Assembly (NCBI GenBank): GCA_027489955.1
Contig: JAIXYZ010000013.1
Coordinates: 310,001-374,000 of the forward strand
Length of the DNA stretch: 64,000 bases
Source: Hyphomicrobiales bacterium
Lineage (GTDB): Bacteria; Pseudomonadota; Alphaproteobacteria; Rhizobiales; Beijerinckiaceae
Direction: 5' to 3'
Positions 18,062-27,164 of the stretch are shown piece by piece. How positions within the stretch are numbered: the stretch's first letter is position 1; every line of letters begins with the position of its first letter. The position numbers and the translations under genes were made by a program. The notes beneath the pieces are model-generated. The model saw only the letters and a list, made by a program, of their open reading frames with translations, made no database searches and was not told the origin of the DNA.

Positions 18062-18853
18062 ATGCCCTACGAGAACCTGATCGTGACGCGCTCCGGCGGC
18101 GTCGAGGTGCTGGCGATGAACCGGCCCGAACGTCTCAACGCCATGACGGCCGGTCTGCACGCGGACCTGCGCGCCGCTCTTGCCGCCGCGCGCGAGGACG
18201 ACGCGGTCAAGGTCTTGGTGCTGACGGGCGAGGGCCGCGCCTTCTCCTCGGGTCAGGACCTGACCGAGGACCTGCCCCGGGGCGCGGACGGCGCTCCCGA
18301 ACTCGGCCAGGTGCTGGAGCGGGACTACAACCCGCTGGTTCTCACACTGGCCGACTTCCCGAAGGTGACGATCGCGGCCCTGAACGGCCCCGCCGTCGGC
18401 GCCTCGATGAACATCGCGCTCGCCTGCGACCTCGTCGTGGCGTCCGCCTCCTCCTACCTGCAGGAGGGTTTCGCCAAGATCGCCCTCGTGCCCGACGCGG
18501 GCGGAACCTGGATCCTGCCGCGGCTCGTGGGCCCCAAGCGCGCGCTCGCCCTCATGCTCACCGCCCAGCCCGTCCCGGCGCCGGAAGCGCTCGCCATGGG
18601 CCTCGTCGCCCGCGTCCTGCCGGACGAGGGGTTCCGCGAGGCCGTCGTGGCGCTGGCGGGCGAACTCGCCGCCGGCCCGACGCTCGCCTACCGGTGGATG
18701 AAGGAGGCCGTGCGCGAGGGCATGGCCGCCAGCCTGGAGGAGCAGCTAGCCCTCGAGGCCCGGCTCCAGGCCCGCGCGGTGCGCACGGCAGACTTCGCCG
18801 AGGGGGTCGCTGCGTTCCGGGACAAGCGCCGCCCGCGCTTCCGCGGGGCGTAG
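18062..18853 (+). CDS. enoyl-CoA hydratase/isomerase family protein
   Basis: A 263-residue crotonase-fold enzyme. Seen: the CoA-binding/oxyanion region GRAFSSGQDLTEDLPRG, the second oxyanion segment LNGPAVGASMNIALACDLVVAS, and EGFAKIALVPDAGGTWILPRLVG. The last closely matches PaaG (1,2-epoxyphenylacetyl-CoA isomerase) and related hydratases. No other phenylacetate genes are nearby, so the substrate is uncertain. ATG 18062 has GGAGGAC upstream. It follows the two sRNA-like units and their terminators. Confidence 0.85.
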   Translation: MPYENLIVTRSGGVEVLAMNRPERLNAMTAGLHADLRAALAAAREDDAVKVLVLTGEGRAFSSGQDLTEDLPRGADGAPELGQVLERDYNPLVLTLADFPKVTIAALNGPAVGASMNIALACDLVVASASSYLQEGFAKIALVPDAGGTWILPRLVGPKRALALMLTAQPVPAPEALAMGLVARVLPDEGFREAVVALAGELAAGPTLAYRWMKEAVREGMAASLEEQLALEARLQARAVRTADFAEGVAAFRDKRRPRFRGA

Positions 18854-18936
18854 CGGGCCGGCCGGCCGCTGCCTTGCCCCGGGGGAGCGCGCTCCCTATT
18901 GTTGCGCCCCCCGATGGGTGAACCCCCGAGACCGAT

Positions 18937-19779
18937 TTGAGCGATCTTTTTCCGCCTTTCGCCCCCGACAAGGACGAGCCCAGGCGCCGGCTGTTCCGGC
19001 CCGTCTCCCTGCGGGTGATCCTGCCCAACCTCGTGACCCTGCTGGCCCTGTGCCTGGGGCTTTCGGCCATCCGCCTTGCCCATGAGGGGCGGCTGGAGCT
19101 GGCCGTGATGGCGGTCCTGGCCGCGGGCGTGCTGGACGGCGTGGACGGGCGCCTCGCCCGCCTGCTGAAGGGCACATCGCGCTTCGGGGCGGAGCTGGAT
19201 TCGCTGGCGGACTTCGTCTCCTTCGGCGTGGCGCCGGCCTTCATCCTGTTCACGTTCGGGCTGAAGGACATCAAGTCGCTGGGCTGGATCGCGGCGCTCG
19301 TCTTCGCCTGCGCCATGGCCCTGCGGCTCGCCCGGTTCAACGTGATGAACGAGGACCCGAACCGGCCCGAATGGAAGAAGAACTATTTCGTCGGCATGCC
19401 GGCGCCCGCGGGCGCGCTGGTCTCGATGCTGCCGATCTATCTCTATCTGATCGGCGTGCCGATCGGGCGGATCGTGTCCCCGGTCATCGCGATCTATCTC
19501 CTGATCGTCGCCTTCCTGATGGTGTCCACGATCCCGACCTTCTCGGGCAAGACGCTGGGCTCGCGCATCCCACGCCAGTGGGTCCTGCCGATCTTCGTGG
19601 CCTCCGTCGCCTTCGTGGCGCTTCTGGTCAGCTTCCCCTTCGAGGTGCTGACCGTCATCGTGCTCGCCTATCTCGGCCTCATTCCGCTGAGCGTCGCGCG
19701 CTATCGATCACGCTCCCGCCTGGACGCGGGCGCGCCGGCTGCCGCTACCGCGGCCGAGCCGCCTTCGCCCGACGCGTGA
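18937..19779 (+). CDS. pssA: CDP-diacylglycerol-serine O-phosphatidyltransferase
   Basis: A 280-residue membrane enzyme making phosphatidylserine. The CDP-alcohol phosphotransferase motif is complete: DGVDGRLARLL followed by FGAELDSLAD, with all four aspartates. About eight hydrophobic segments follow. The best start is TTG 18937 (LSDLFPPF); the nearby ATG 18914 is out of frame. Phosphatidylserine decarboxylase, often the upstream partner, is not here. The 3' end overlaps a convergent small gene by 35 bases. Confidence 0.9.
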   Translation: MSDLFPPFAPDKDEPRRRLFRPVSLRVILPNLVTLLALCLGLSAIRLAHEGRLELAVMAVLAAGVLDGVDGRLARLLKGTSRFGAELDSLADFVSFGVAPAFILFTFGLKDIKSLGWIAALVFACAMALRLARFNVMNEDPNRPEWKKNYFVGMPAPAGALVSMLPIYLYLIGVPIGRIVSPVIAIYLLIVAFLMVSTIPTFSGKTLGSRIPRQWVLPIFVASVAFVALLVSFPFEVLTVIVLAYLGLIPLSVARYRSRSRLDAGAPAAATAAEPPSPDA

Positions 19780-20119
19780 GGCGCCTGGCATTGGCCGTCG
19801 CCCGCCGGTGACCCGGCGCGGACACGGCCGTGGCCAGGGTGAGGGCCGTGGTCATGGCGCGGGCAGGCGTCATCCGCCCGAAGGCCATGTCCAGCCACAT
19901 CGTCTGCATGGCGAGCGTGCCGGCCACGGACCCCTCGATCGCGGCCGCCACCTTCTCGTGCACCATCAGGTGCGCCTCCTGGTGCGAGGCCGCGTCTCCG
20001 CCGGCGGCGGCGCGGGCCAGGATGGGAAGGCGGAAGGCGATGGTCGCATAGGCCGCCTGCGCCGCATTGACCTGCGCGAAGGCCGCATCGAAGAACATTC
20101 CGTAGGGAAGTCGCAGCAT
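19745..20119 (-). CDS. hypothetical protein, weakly phasin-like
   Basis: A 124-residue protein, mostly helical. The N-terminal part ([24 protein letters not shown]) and a central segment ([21 protein letters not shown]) resemble small phasin-like proteins of Hyphomicrobiales, and the C-terminus is Arg/Ala-rich and basic. I do not recognise it firmly. ATG 20119 has AGGAGA upstream, which supports a real gene. It is convergent with, and overlaps, the end of pssA. Confidence 0.6.
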   Translation of the reverse strand: MLRLPYGMFFDAAFAQVNAAQAAYATIAFRLPILARAAAGGDAASHQEAHLMVHEKVAAAIEGSVAGTLAMQTMWLDMAFGRMTPARAMTTALTLATAVSAPGHRRATANARRLTRRAKAARPR

Positions 20120-20325
20120 TCGTTTCTCCTGCCGTGGCGAAGGGCAACGCGGCGCGGACCGATCGGGTCCGTGTCGCCTCGGCATGGCTCCATGCGCGAC
20201 AAGCCATGCCCGGGCGGCATCATGCAAGTCCCGCGCCCGACCGCCGGGGACCGCCAAACGATTCAGTTCACAATCCCCGCCCTTTCAAGTACAGAAGCGC
20301 GCGACTCCAACGCCGAAAGAGCTCT

Positions 20326-20544
20326 ATGTCGAAGGAAGAACTCCTGGAATTTCCGGGGACGGTGACCGAGCTCCTGCCGAACGCGATGTTCCGCGTGAAG
20401 CTGGAGAACGATCACGAGATCATCGCCCACACCGCCGGCAAGATGCGCAAGAACCGCATCCGTGTCCTGGCCGGCGACAAGGTCCTCGTCGAGATGACGC
20501 CCTACGACCTCACCAAGGGCCGCATCACCTACCGCTTCAAGTAA
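20326..20544 (+). CDS. infA: translation initiation factor IF-1
   Basis: A 72-residue OB-fold protein, exact family length. Starts [20 protein letters not shown] and ends [12 protein letters not shown], with [17 protein letters not shown] in the middle. It binds the 30S A-site during initiation. It heads a cluster with maf and yacG, an arrangement common in alphaproteobacteria. Confidence 0.98.
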   Translation: MSKEELLEFPGTVTELLPNAMFRVKLENDHEIIAHTAGKMRKNRIRVLAGDKVLVEMTPYDLTKGRITYRFK

Positions 20545-20545
20545 C

Positions 20546-20571
20546 GCGGCGGCGCCTTTTGCGGCGCCGCT
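20546..20571 (+). terminator. G/C hairpin after infA, weak terminator
   Basis: GCGGCGCC pairs with GGCGCCGC around a TTTTGC loop immediately after the infA stop, but no T-tract follows. It may partially terminate or stabilise the infA message. Confidence 0.45.
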
Positions 20572-20590
20572 CATCGAGAGGCCCGTGGCG

Positions 20591-21223
20591 ATGACCGCGC
20601 AGAGCTGGCGCCCGAAGCTGATCCTCGCCTCCGGCTCGCCCCGGCGGCTGGCGCTGCTGCAGCAGGTCGGCATCGAGCCGGACATGCTTCTGCCCGCCGA
20701 CGTGGACGAGACGCCGGTGAAGGGCGAGAAGCCCCGCGAGCTCGCGCGGCGCCTGGCCCGCGACAAGGCGAAGGCGGCCCGGCGCATCGCGGACGGGCGC
20801 GAGGACCTCGCCGACAGCTACATCCTGTCCGCCGACACCGTGGTCGCCGTGGGCCGGCGCGTCCTGCCCAAGGCCGAGGTGGTGGAGGAGGCGGCCGGCT
20901 GCCTGCGGCTGCTCTCCGGCCGTTCGCACCGCGTCTATACCGGCGTCGCGCTGATGACGCCCAAGGGTGCGATCCGCGAGCGGATCGTCGAGACGCGCCT
21001 GCGCTTCAAGCGGCTGGGCCGCGAGGAGCTCGAGGCCTATCTCGCCTCCGGCGAATGGCGCGGCAAGGCGGGCGGCTATGCCATCCAGGGTCTCGCCGGC
21101 GCCTTCGTGACGCGGCTCCAGGGCTCCTACCCCAACGTGGTCGGCCTGCCGCTCTACGAGGCGGCCTCGCTCCTGGAGGGGGAGGGCTATCCCGTGCGCC
21201 TCTCCTGGCTCAACGCCGCCTGA
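20591..21223 (+). CDS. maf: Maf-family nucleotide pyrophosphatase
   Basis: A 210-residue Maf protein (dTTP/UTP or 7-methyl-GTP pyrophosphatase group). Motifs: [34 protein letters not shown] and the C-terminal [37 protein letters not shown] nine bases upstream favours ATG 20591 over GTG 20585. It sits between infA and yacG. Confidence 0.93.
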   Translation: MTAQSWRPKLILASGSPRRLALLQQVGIEPDMLLPADVDETPVKGEKPRELARRLARDKAKAARRIADGREDLADSYILSADTVVAVGRRVLPKAEVVEEAAGCLRLLSGRSHRVYTGVALMTPKGAIRERIVETRLRFKRLGREELEAYLASGEWRGKAGGYAIQGLAGAFVTRLQGSYPNVVGLPLYEAASLLEGEGYPVRLSWLNAA

Positions 21224-21249
21224 GGGCGGCGCCTCCGGGGACATTGCCC

Positions 21250-21465
21250 ATGGCCGACGACCGCAAGCCTGCCAACGACGACCTGCCGCGCCCGGCGCGC
21301 AAATGCCCCATCTGCCGCAAGCCGGCCGTGATGGAATACCGGCCGTTCTGCTCCAAGCGCTGCGCGGACGTGGACCTCCAGCGCTGGTTCACCGGAGCCT
21401 ACGCCATCCCCGTCGCGGAGCCTGAAGGCTCGTCCGAGGACGGCGAGGACGACGGCCGAGGCTGA
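21250..21465 (+). CDS. yacG: DNA gyrase inhibitor / zinc protein YacG
   Basis: A 71-residue protein with a Cys4 zinc site (CPICRKPAV...FCSKRCADVDLQRWF) and an acidic C-terminal tail. In E. coli, YacG binds GyrB and inhibits gyrase. It lies 26 bases behind maf. Confidence 0.93.
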   Translation: MADDRKPANDDLPRPARKCPICRKPAVMEYRPFCSKRCADVDLQRWFTGAYAIPVAEPEGSSEDGEDDGRG

Positions 21466-21546
21466 GCGTTCGCCTCCCGTCGCAGCGCTGCCCGCCGCGC
21501 GTCCACAGCCCTCTCACCCTTCAGCCTAAACCTCGTCCGGGGCGGC

Positions 21547-21575
21547 TGGACAGGCCGGGCCTCACTGACTATAAG
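21547..21575 (+). promoter_or_regulatory. sigma-70 promoter of tRNA-Phe
   Basis: TGGACA (21547-21552), a 17-base spacer, then TATAAG (21570-21575). This is close to consensus and about 55 bases before the tRNA. Confidence 0.7.
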
Positions 21576-21629
21576 CCCGCCACCAACCCGCGCGAACAGC
21601 GCGGCGCCGGCCAAGGCCGGGACCGGTTC

Positions 21630-21705
21630 GCCCAGGTAGCTCAGTTGGTAGAGCATGCGACTGAAAATCGCAGTGTCGGTGGTTCGATTCCGCCCCTGGG
21701 CACCA
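21630..21705 (+). tRNA. tRNA-Phe (GAA)
   Basis: A 76-base cloverleaf: acceptor GCCCAGG/CCTGGGC, D-loop AGCTCAGTTGGTAGAGC, anticodon GAA in CTGAAAA, T-loop GGTTCGATTCC, encoded CCA. A short T-run follows and could terminate it. Confidence 0.98.
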
Positions 21706-21862
21706 TTTTTCCCGATCGTCTCGCGCTGATCGTCAGTGGGTCGCCTCAAGCGATCATGCCGCGCATTTTTCAAGCAAATCCGCCACGCCATCTCAGCCAT
21801 CGGCCCGCGCGAACCGTCTCTCGACCTGTGCGTTTACACGGGCGGGGATGAGGAGAGCGACG

Positions 21863-22147
21863 ATGGATGACGATCTATCGGCCATGAGCCGGGAGCAATT
21901 GGCCGAAGAGGTCCGCCGGCTTCGTGCCGGTATCCGCGCCCATCGCGACGCCACCGGCCATGACCTGTGCTGGCACCATCCCGACCTGTGGGCCTTGCTG
22001 CCGGAGCGCGTGGAGCCTGCCATCGCGGTCCCACCCTGGCCCAAATTTCTCCGCGGGTGCCTCCGGTATCGCGAGAGCCTCGACGCGCAGGCACCCGACG
22101 CTCCGGTCGCCGACACGGAATATGACGGCGGCGCCGGCCGGAGCTAA
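21863..22147 (+). CDS. small conserved hypothetical protein
   Basis: A 94-residue protein beginning MDDDLSAMSREQLAEEVRRL, followed by RAGIRAHRDATGHDLCWHHPDLWALLPE. This pattern is, to my recollection, a widespread short hypothetical family in bacteria. The Cys/His cluster (DLCWHHPDLW) could bind a metal. GAGGAG precedes ATG 21863. No function is known to me. Confidence 0.7.
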   Translation: MDDDLSAMSREQLAEEVRRLRAGIRAHRDATGHDLCWHHPDLWALLPERVEPAIAVPPWPKFLRGCLRYRESLDAQAPDAPVADTEYDGGAGRS

Positions 22148-22177
22148 GGCCGGTCCAGTGTTACCAGAAACCTGAGC

Positions 22178-22810
22178 TCAACGCCGCGCGTCCATCGCCA
22201 TGCGGATCGCGAGCCCTGCCAGGACGGTGCCCATCAGCCAGCGCTGGATGACCAGCCAAGTCGGGCGCGTCGCGAGGAACGCGGCGATGGAGCCGGCGGC
22301 GACGGCGATCAGCGCGTTCACGGTGACGCTGATCGCGATCTGCGTTCCGCCCAGCGTCAGGGATTGCAGCAGCACGCTGCCGCGCTCGGGATCGATGAAC
22401 TGGGGCAGAAGCGACAGGTACATGACCGCGATCTTCGGATTGAGCAGGTTCGTCACGAAACCCATGGCGAAGAGCCTGCGCGGGCTGTCCTGCGGCAGGT
22501 CCCGGACCTGGAACGGCGAGCGTCCACCCGGCTTCACGGCCTGCCATGCGAGATAGAGCAGGTAGAGCGCCCCCGCGATCCGCAGCGCGTCGTAGGCGAA
22601 GGGCACGGCCATGACGATGGCGGTGATGCCGAACGCCGCGCAGAGCATGTAGAACACGAAGCCGAGCGCCACGCCGCCCAGCGAGATGAGGCCGGCCTTG
22701 CGGCCCTGGCAGATCGATCGCGAGATCAGGTAGACCATGTTCGGCCCGGGCGTCAGGACCATGCCGAGCGCGACGGCGGCGAAGGCGAGAAGGCTGGACA
22801 TTTCGGGCAT
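22178..22810 (-). CDS. LysE/RhtB-family amino-acid exporter
   Basis: A 210-residue inner-membrane protein with about six hydrophobic helices and the LysE signature GMVLTPGPNMVYLISRSI near the N-terminus. It also has the LGFVTNLLNPKIAVMYLSLLPQF-type central loop split by FAMG. Members export lysine, threonine, homoserine or other small metabolites. The start may be ATG 22810 or ATG 22801. Confidence 0.88.
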   Translation of the reverse strand: MPEMSSLLAFAAVALGMVLTPGPNMVYLISRSICQGRKAGLISLGGVALGFVFYMLCAAFGITAIVMAVPFAYDALRIAGALYLLYLAWQAVKPGGRSPFQVRDLPQDSPRRLFAMGFVTNLLNPKIAVMYLSLLPQFIDPERGSVLLQSLTLGGTQIAISVTVNALIAVAAGSIAAFLATRPTWLVIQRWLMGTVLAGLAIRMAMDARR

Positions 22811-22967
22811 GGCGGTCGGCTGATCCTGCAAGGGCGGCGGCGCGAACGGATGAATGCTTCTAGCATCGCGTCGCGCGCCCGTCGTGCCCGATCCAAGCCC
22901 GCGCGCCGGCCGGCCACCGGACGCCAGAACACGGCACAGGCGAAGCGGCGGCTGCCGCCGGCTTTTC

Positions 22968-23492
22968 TCAGCCGGAGACCTGCGCGTGCACCCGCCGCAG
23001 GGTCTCGAAAGCGGCGAGCTGCTTCGGGTCGAGGTTCCGCTCGGCGTCGCGGGCGACGAAGACCTTGAACATCACGTCGCCGTCGACGCTGACGAACTGC
23101 ACGGAGCAGGATCGGCGCTTGAAGAACGGCCGGTCGACCAGGTAGATCGCGGCGCATCGGTCGGCCCGCAGGTGCCCGCCGATCGGGCTGTCGCCGTGGA
23201 CGTTGAAACAGCCGCGCGCCAGCGTCCCGTGCGGCAGCGAGCCCTTCGTCTCGAACACGCCGTCGCGCGTGTGCACGATGAACATGATCGGCCCCCAGCC
23301 GGCGAGCTCGGCCCAGACCTCCTGGAACAGCGTTCCCTCGATCCGCACCGCCTGCGGGGCGCCGAGCCGGTCGAGCACCTCGCGCATGGCGACGGAGGCA
23401 CTTTCCGCGATCCGCTCCAGCACGCCGTCGGGATCGGCCGCCAGCGCCGCGCCGATCGGATCCCCGGCCCTGATCGCCGTCACCGCGCTCAT
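22968..23492 (-). CDS. hutX: cytosolic heme carrier HutX
   Basis: A 174-residue protein of the HutX/HuvX heme-utilisation family. Seen: MFIVHTRDGVFETKGSLPHG, FNVHGDSPIGGHLRADRCAAIYLVDRPFFKRRSCSVQF, and FKVFVARDAERNL. It is thought to bind and traffic cytosolic heme. ATG 23492 overlaps the stop of the upstream oxygenase gene (ATGA). It is the last gene of the receptor-tonB-oxygenase-hutX unit. No HmuS-type protein is present. Confidence 0.88.
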   Translation of the reverse strand: MSAVTAIRAGDPIGAALAADPDGVLERIAESASVAMREVLDRLGAPQAVRIEGTLFQEVWAELAGWGPIMFIVHTRDGVFETKGSLPHGTLARGCFNVHGDSPIGGHLRADRCAAIYLVDRPFFKRRSCSVQFVSVDGDVMFKVFVARDAERNLDPKQLAAFETLRRVHAQVSG

Positions 23493-23824
23493 GCGGCCAC
23501 TCCCGGCTGGCGCAATTCCTCCAGCACCACGTCGAAGCCTTCGAATTGGGGATGGCCGGCGATGGGCAGCGGGCGCGTGTTGCCGGCCCAGGCATGCGCC
23601 TTGCGGAAGGCGTCGGACTTCGTCCAGGCCTCGAAATCGGCCTTCGTCTCCCACACAGTGTGCGAGGAATAGAGCGTGTGGTCCTCCTGCGAGGCGCCGC
23701 GCAGCAGATGGAAGGCGACGAAGCCGTCCATCTGCGAGAGATAGCTCTCGCGCGTTCGCCAGACGGCCTCGAATTCGGCTTCCTGGCCGGGCGTGACCCG
23801 GAACCTGTTCATCGCGATGTACAT
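23489..23824 (-). CDS. hmuQ: IsdG/HmuQ-type heme-degrading monooxygenase
   Basis: A 111-residue ABM-fold protein. The IsdG catalytic triad is intact at matching positions: Asn6 (YIAMN), Trp67 (FEAWTKS) and His77 (FRKAH). It should cleave heme and release iron, as HmuQ and HmuD do in Bradyrhizobium. ATG 23824 has GAGGAGA upstream. It starts 33 bases after tonB ends and is translationally coupled to hutX. Confidence 0.88.
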   Translation of the reverse strand: MYIAMNRFRVTPGQEAEFEAVWRTRESYLSQMDGFVAFHLLRGASQEDHTLYSSHTVWETKADFEAWTKSDAFRKAHAWAGNTRPLPIAGHPQFEGFDVVLEELRQPGVAA

Positions 23825-23857
23825 TTCGGTCTCCTCGTTGCGGCGGATCGCCTTGGG

Positions 23858-24940
23858 TCAGAAATCCCGCAGGTCGAAGCGGACCGAGCCGGTGAAGGCC
23901 ATCAGGGTCCGTCCGGCTTCCGGCGGAATGGGCGGGAAGGGCGAGGCGCGCCGCGCCATGGCGAGCGCCTCCTCGTCGAGAGGAGCCGCGCCGGAGCTTC
24001 CGGCGAGCGACACGCTGCGCACCGCGCCGCTGCCGTCGATGGTGAAGCTGACGCGCACCGTGCCGGTGACGCCCCGGTCGCGCAAAGCGGCCGGATAGCG
24101 CTTCTGCCGCGCCAGATGGGCGAGCACCTGGCGCGCATAGGAGTTGACGATATCGGCATTGCCGGCAGTGGCCTGGGTGCCGCCCGTCCCGCCGCGCACG
24201 CTGGCGATGCTGGCCGGCGCTGGACGATCGGCGGCCGCCGCCGGGTTTCGCGGTGCGGGCCTGGGCATCGGCCGTGCGGGCTTGGCGGCGGCCGGTTTTG
24301 GCCGGGCTGGCATGGCCGCAGGGGGCTGCCGGCGGAGCTGGGGCTCGGCCGGTTTCGGGCGCAGCTCCGCGCCCAGGGGCGCGGGCTCGGGCGGAGCTGG
24401 AAGATCCGGCTCGGCGGAGGCAGGCGGTGCGAAGTCCGCCGCGCGCAGCGGCGGCGCCTCGCTGATGGGAACGGCGAAATCGGCCACGGGCTGCGGCGGA
24501 AATTCGGGGTGCTCCGCGATCTCCGGCATCGGGACATCGACGATGGGCGCCGCGACGGCGGCCTGGCTGGCCTGCCGGTCCTCCTCGCCCACCAGGATGA
24601 ACTCGACCGGTATCGCTTCGGTGCCGCCCCGCGCGAGCGGATCGTTCGGCATGAGCGCCGCCAGCGCGATGCCGGCGGCCAGGACGGTCCCGTGGAGGGC
24701 GATCGAAGCCAGCACTCCCGCCCCGCCCGCCCGTCCGGCGGATGCGGCGCGCGGGGCGGGGCGGTCGCCGCTGCCCCGAGAACGCAGATCGGGAGCGCCC
24801 CCGCTCGGGGCGGAACGCATCGCGGGCAGCACGGGCGGTGCGGTCAGTACCGGGCGCCGCGCGGATGCCTCCGTCGGCCGCCAGCCGGGGAGGCCCGTCC
24901 GCATGGGCCGCTCGCGCCGCAGGGCCGCCCGCGCGCTCAT
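23858..24940 (-). CDS. tonB: TonB-family energy transducer of the heme receptor
   Basis: A 360-residue TonB-like protein. A long cytoplasmic N-terminus (about 75 residues) precedes a single membrane helix (GVLASIALHGTVLAAGIALAAL), a proline/alanine-rich periplasmic spacer (residues about 130-265) and a C-terminal TonB domain (YARQVLAHLARQKRYP, VRVSFTIDGSGAVRSVSLAGSSG). The start ATG 24940 overlaps the receptor stop (ATGA), so it is a dedicated partner of this receptor. The N-terminal 70 residues before the helix are unusually long; an internal start such as the ATG 12 codons in is possible. Confidence 0.88.
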   Translation of the reverse strand: MSARAALRRERPMRTGLPGWRPTEASARRPVLTAPPVLPAMRSAPSGGAPDLRSRGSGDRPAPRAASAGRAGGAGVLASIALHGTVLAAGIALAALMPNDPLARGGTEAIPVEFILVGEEDRQASQAAVAAPIVDVPMPEIAEHPEFPPQPVADFAVPISEAPPLRAADFAPPASAEPDLPAPPEPAPLGAELRPKPAEPQLRRQPPAAMPARPKPAAAKPARPMPRPAPRNPAAAADRPAPASIASVRGGTGGTQATAGNADIVNSYARQVLAHLARQKRYPAALRDRGVTGTVRVSFTIDGSGAVRSVSLAGSSGAAPLDEEALAMARRASPFPPIPPEAGRTLMAFTGSVRFDLRDF

Positions 24941-27015
24941 CGGGACGCGAACTTTACGGTGACCGCGAACTTGGCGGTCAGGCCGGCGCCGTTGTCGCTG
25001 TCGAGATATTTGCGATAGCGGCGGTCGAGCAGGTTCTCGACGATGAAATCCCCGCGCACGGTCTCGCTCGCCTTGTAGGAGGCGAAGACGTCGACGAGCC
25101 CATACGCTTTGCTGGCCGGGAACGTTGCGGCGAAGGCCGGCGGCACGAACTTCTCGTCGTAGACCGTGAAGCGGCTGCCGATCGTCAGCCGGCGGTCGAG
25201 GAAGCGGAACCCGATCGTCCCGCCGAGCTTGTCCGGCTGCACCGAGACGAGCCTGGTATCGGTGATGAGGTTGCGGCCGGACATGCGCGAGCCCGCCAGC
25301 GCGACGAAGCCGTCGCCCCAATCGTAGCTCGCTTCGGCCTCCACGCCGTGGATCCGGGCGCGCGCCACGTTCTGGTACTGAATGTCCGGCAGGAAGACCG
25401 TGGGGCAGAACGGCGACGGGCAGACCTTGTAGGGAACGGTGCCCGGCAGCGAGACCTGGTCGATGTAGTCGTCGATGCGGTTGGTGAAAGCGGAGACCTT
25501 GCCGCGCAGCGCATCGCCCGGCCGCAACACGTCGTCGTACGAGATGTTCACGCCCGCTTCCAGGTTGCGGGCCGTCTCCGGCCGCAGGGCCGCGTTCGGC
25601 CGGATGCGGAAGGGCGGGAACGGGTGGATGCCGTTGATCAGGGTTTCCGACAGGGCCGGCGCGCGATAGGCCTCCGCATAGGTTCCGTAGACCTCGATGC
25701 CCCGGACCGGCGTCACCCCGATCGTCAGCTTCGGCGACAGGCGGCTGCCGTCGGCCTCGACCGCGCCGCCTTTCAGGTCGTACGTGTCGTAGCGCAGGGC
25801 TCCGAGCACCCGCAGCCAGCCGGCGAAGCGCGTCTCGTTCTGCACGAAACCGCCGACGAGCTGGCGCTTGCCCGACGGGGTGAATGCCGCGCCGTAGCCG
25901 CCGGCGGCATCGGTCGTCGTCACCTCGTCGAAGACGCCGTCGATCCCGGAGGTCAGCGCGTGCTGGAGCGGCCCGGTGTCGAAGCGCGACGTGTTGAACA
26001 CGTCGAAGCCGGTCGTGCCGATATCGTAGGTCAGTGGCGCGCCGACCGTCACGCCCAGCGAGCGATAGGTCGCCGTCGGCAGCACGACGCGCTGCTCGTC
26101 GCGTGTGGTCGTATGGTAGACCTTGGCATTGAAGTCGAGGAGGGGCGTATCCGGCCGGTTGAACCGGTAGCCCAGCACGTAATTGCCGGTCGCCACGTCG
26201 TGGCTGAACCGCGTGCCCGCCGCCGACGTGCCGTTATTGGTGAACCTGAACTGCTGGACATGGGCGCCGAGGCTCAGCGTGTGCCCGTCCGCCGGGCGGA
26301 TGGTCGCCTTCAGCAGGCCGCCGGCCAGATCGGTCCCGCTATCGGGGATCACGGTGTTGGACCCGTCGCGATAGGGATTGGTGTCGCGGATCACGAACTG
26401 GCCGAAGAGATCGACGGCGTTGCCGATCCGCAGGCCGGCGGAGGTGGAACTCATCGGTCCGGCGCCGTTCGTGCCGAAGCCCAGGGTCTGCTCGACGCCC
26501 ATGCGCTCGTCCGGCGCCAGGATGTCGTCGATAGAGCGCGTGCGGAAGGCGACAACGCCGCTGACCGCGCCCGAGCCGTAGATGGTCGAGACCGGCCCGC
26601 GCACCACGTCCACCCCGCCGATGAAGGCCGGATCGAGGAAGAACGTGCCGGCCGCGGCATGCCCGGTCTGCTGGAAATTCTGCCGCGCGCCGTCGACCGT
26701 GACCGCCACGCGCCCGAAATTCTGCAGGCCGCGCACGTTGACCGCCGTGGCCGGGCTGTTGCCGTTCTCCTGCGTGGTCACGCCGGGGACGTTGCGCAGC
26801 GTGTCCGATGTCCGCCGCGGCTGGATCCGGTCGATCTCGGGTTTGGTGACGACGCTGGCGCCGCCGAGCTGGTCGACGACACGGCCCTCGGTCTTCGTTC
26901 CGGTGACGGTGATCGTGTCGAGTTCGACCGCCTCTTGAGCCGCAGCCGGCCCCGCGATCGTCCATGTCAGCCAGGATGCGGATGCAAGCAGGCATCCGCG
27001 CAGGATAGTATTCAT
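24937..27015 (-). CDS. hmuR: TonB-dependent heme/hemoglobin receptor
   Basis: A 692-residue outer-membrane receptor. It has a signal peptide (to about residue 26, GPAAAQ), a TonB box region (ELDTITVTGTKTEG), a plug domain (VRGLQNFGRVAVTVDGARQ, FLDPAFIGGVDVVRGP) and a 22-strand barrel ending in KFASR. Between YRAP and RPNAALRPE, the counterparts of the FRAP/NPNL boxes of heme receptors, lies His464 in NGIHPF, the expected heme ligand. It heads the four-gene heme uptake/degradation unit and is divergent from hemP-hmuTUV. Confidence 0.92.
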   Translation of the reverse strand: MNTILRGCLLASASWLTWTIAGPAAAQEAVELDTITVTGTKTEGRVVDQLGGASVVTKPEIDRIQPRRTSDTLRNVPGVTTQENGNSPATAVNVRGLQNFGRVAVTVDGARQNFQQTGHAAAGTFFLDPAFIGGVDVVRGPVSTIYGSGAVSGVVAFRTRSIDDILAPDERMGVEQTLGFGTNGAGPMSSTSAGLRIGNAVDLFGQFVIRDTNPYRDGSNTVIPDSGTDLAGGLLKATIRPADGHTLSLGAHVQQFRFTNNGTSAAGTRFSHDVATGNYVLGYRFNRPDTPLLDFNAKVYHTTTRDEQRVVLPTATYRSLGVTVGAPLTYDIGTTGFDVFNTSRFDTGPLQHALTSGIDGVFDEVTTTDAAGGYGAAFTPSGKRQLVGGFVQNETRFAGWLRVLGALRYDTYDLKGGAVEADGSRLSPKLTIGVTPVRGIEVYGTYAEAYRAPALSETLINGIHPFPPFRIRPNAALRPETARNLEAGVNISYDDVLRPGDALRGKVSAFTNRIDDYIDQVSLPGTVPYKVCPSPFCPTVFLPDIQYQNVARARIHGVEAEASYDWGDGFVALAGSRMSGRNLITDTRLVSVQPDKLGGTIGFRFLDRRLTIGSRFTVYDEKFVPPAFAATFPASKAYGLVDVFASYKASETVRGDFIVENLLDRRYRKYLDSDNGAGLTAKFAVTVKFASR

Positions 27016-27037
27016 CCGCGCGCCCCAAGTTTGTAGC

Positions 27038-27046
27038 CATTCTAAA
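27038..27046 (-). promoter_or_regulatory. Irr/ICE-like half-site upstream of hmuR
   Basis: TTTAGAATG on the minus strand, 23 bases before the hmuR start. TTTAGAA is the half-site of the Irr iron-control element. The same nonamer recurs at 27188-27196. No full inverted ICE palindrome is present. Confidence 0.45.
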
Positions 27047-27164
27047 TTCTATGATGGCTGGCTTGAGAGCGGCATGGGCTCTGCTGGCTGGCTTGTCTGT
27101 CGGCGTTACGCTGGAACAGACGTTGCGCTTCCTATCGAGTTCAATTATCGACGTCAATAGAGCG

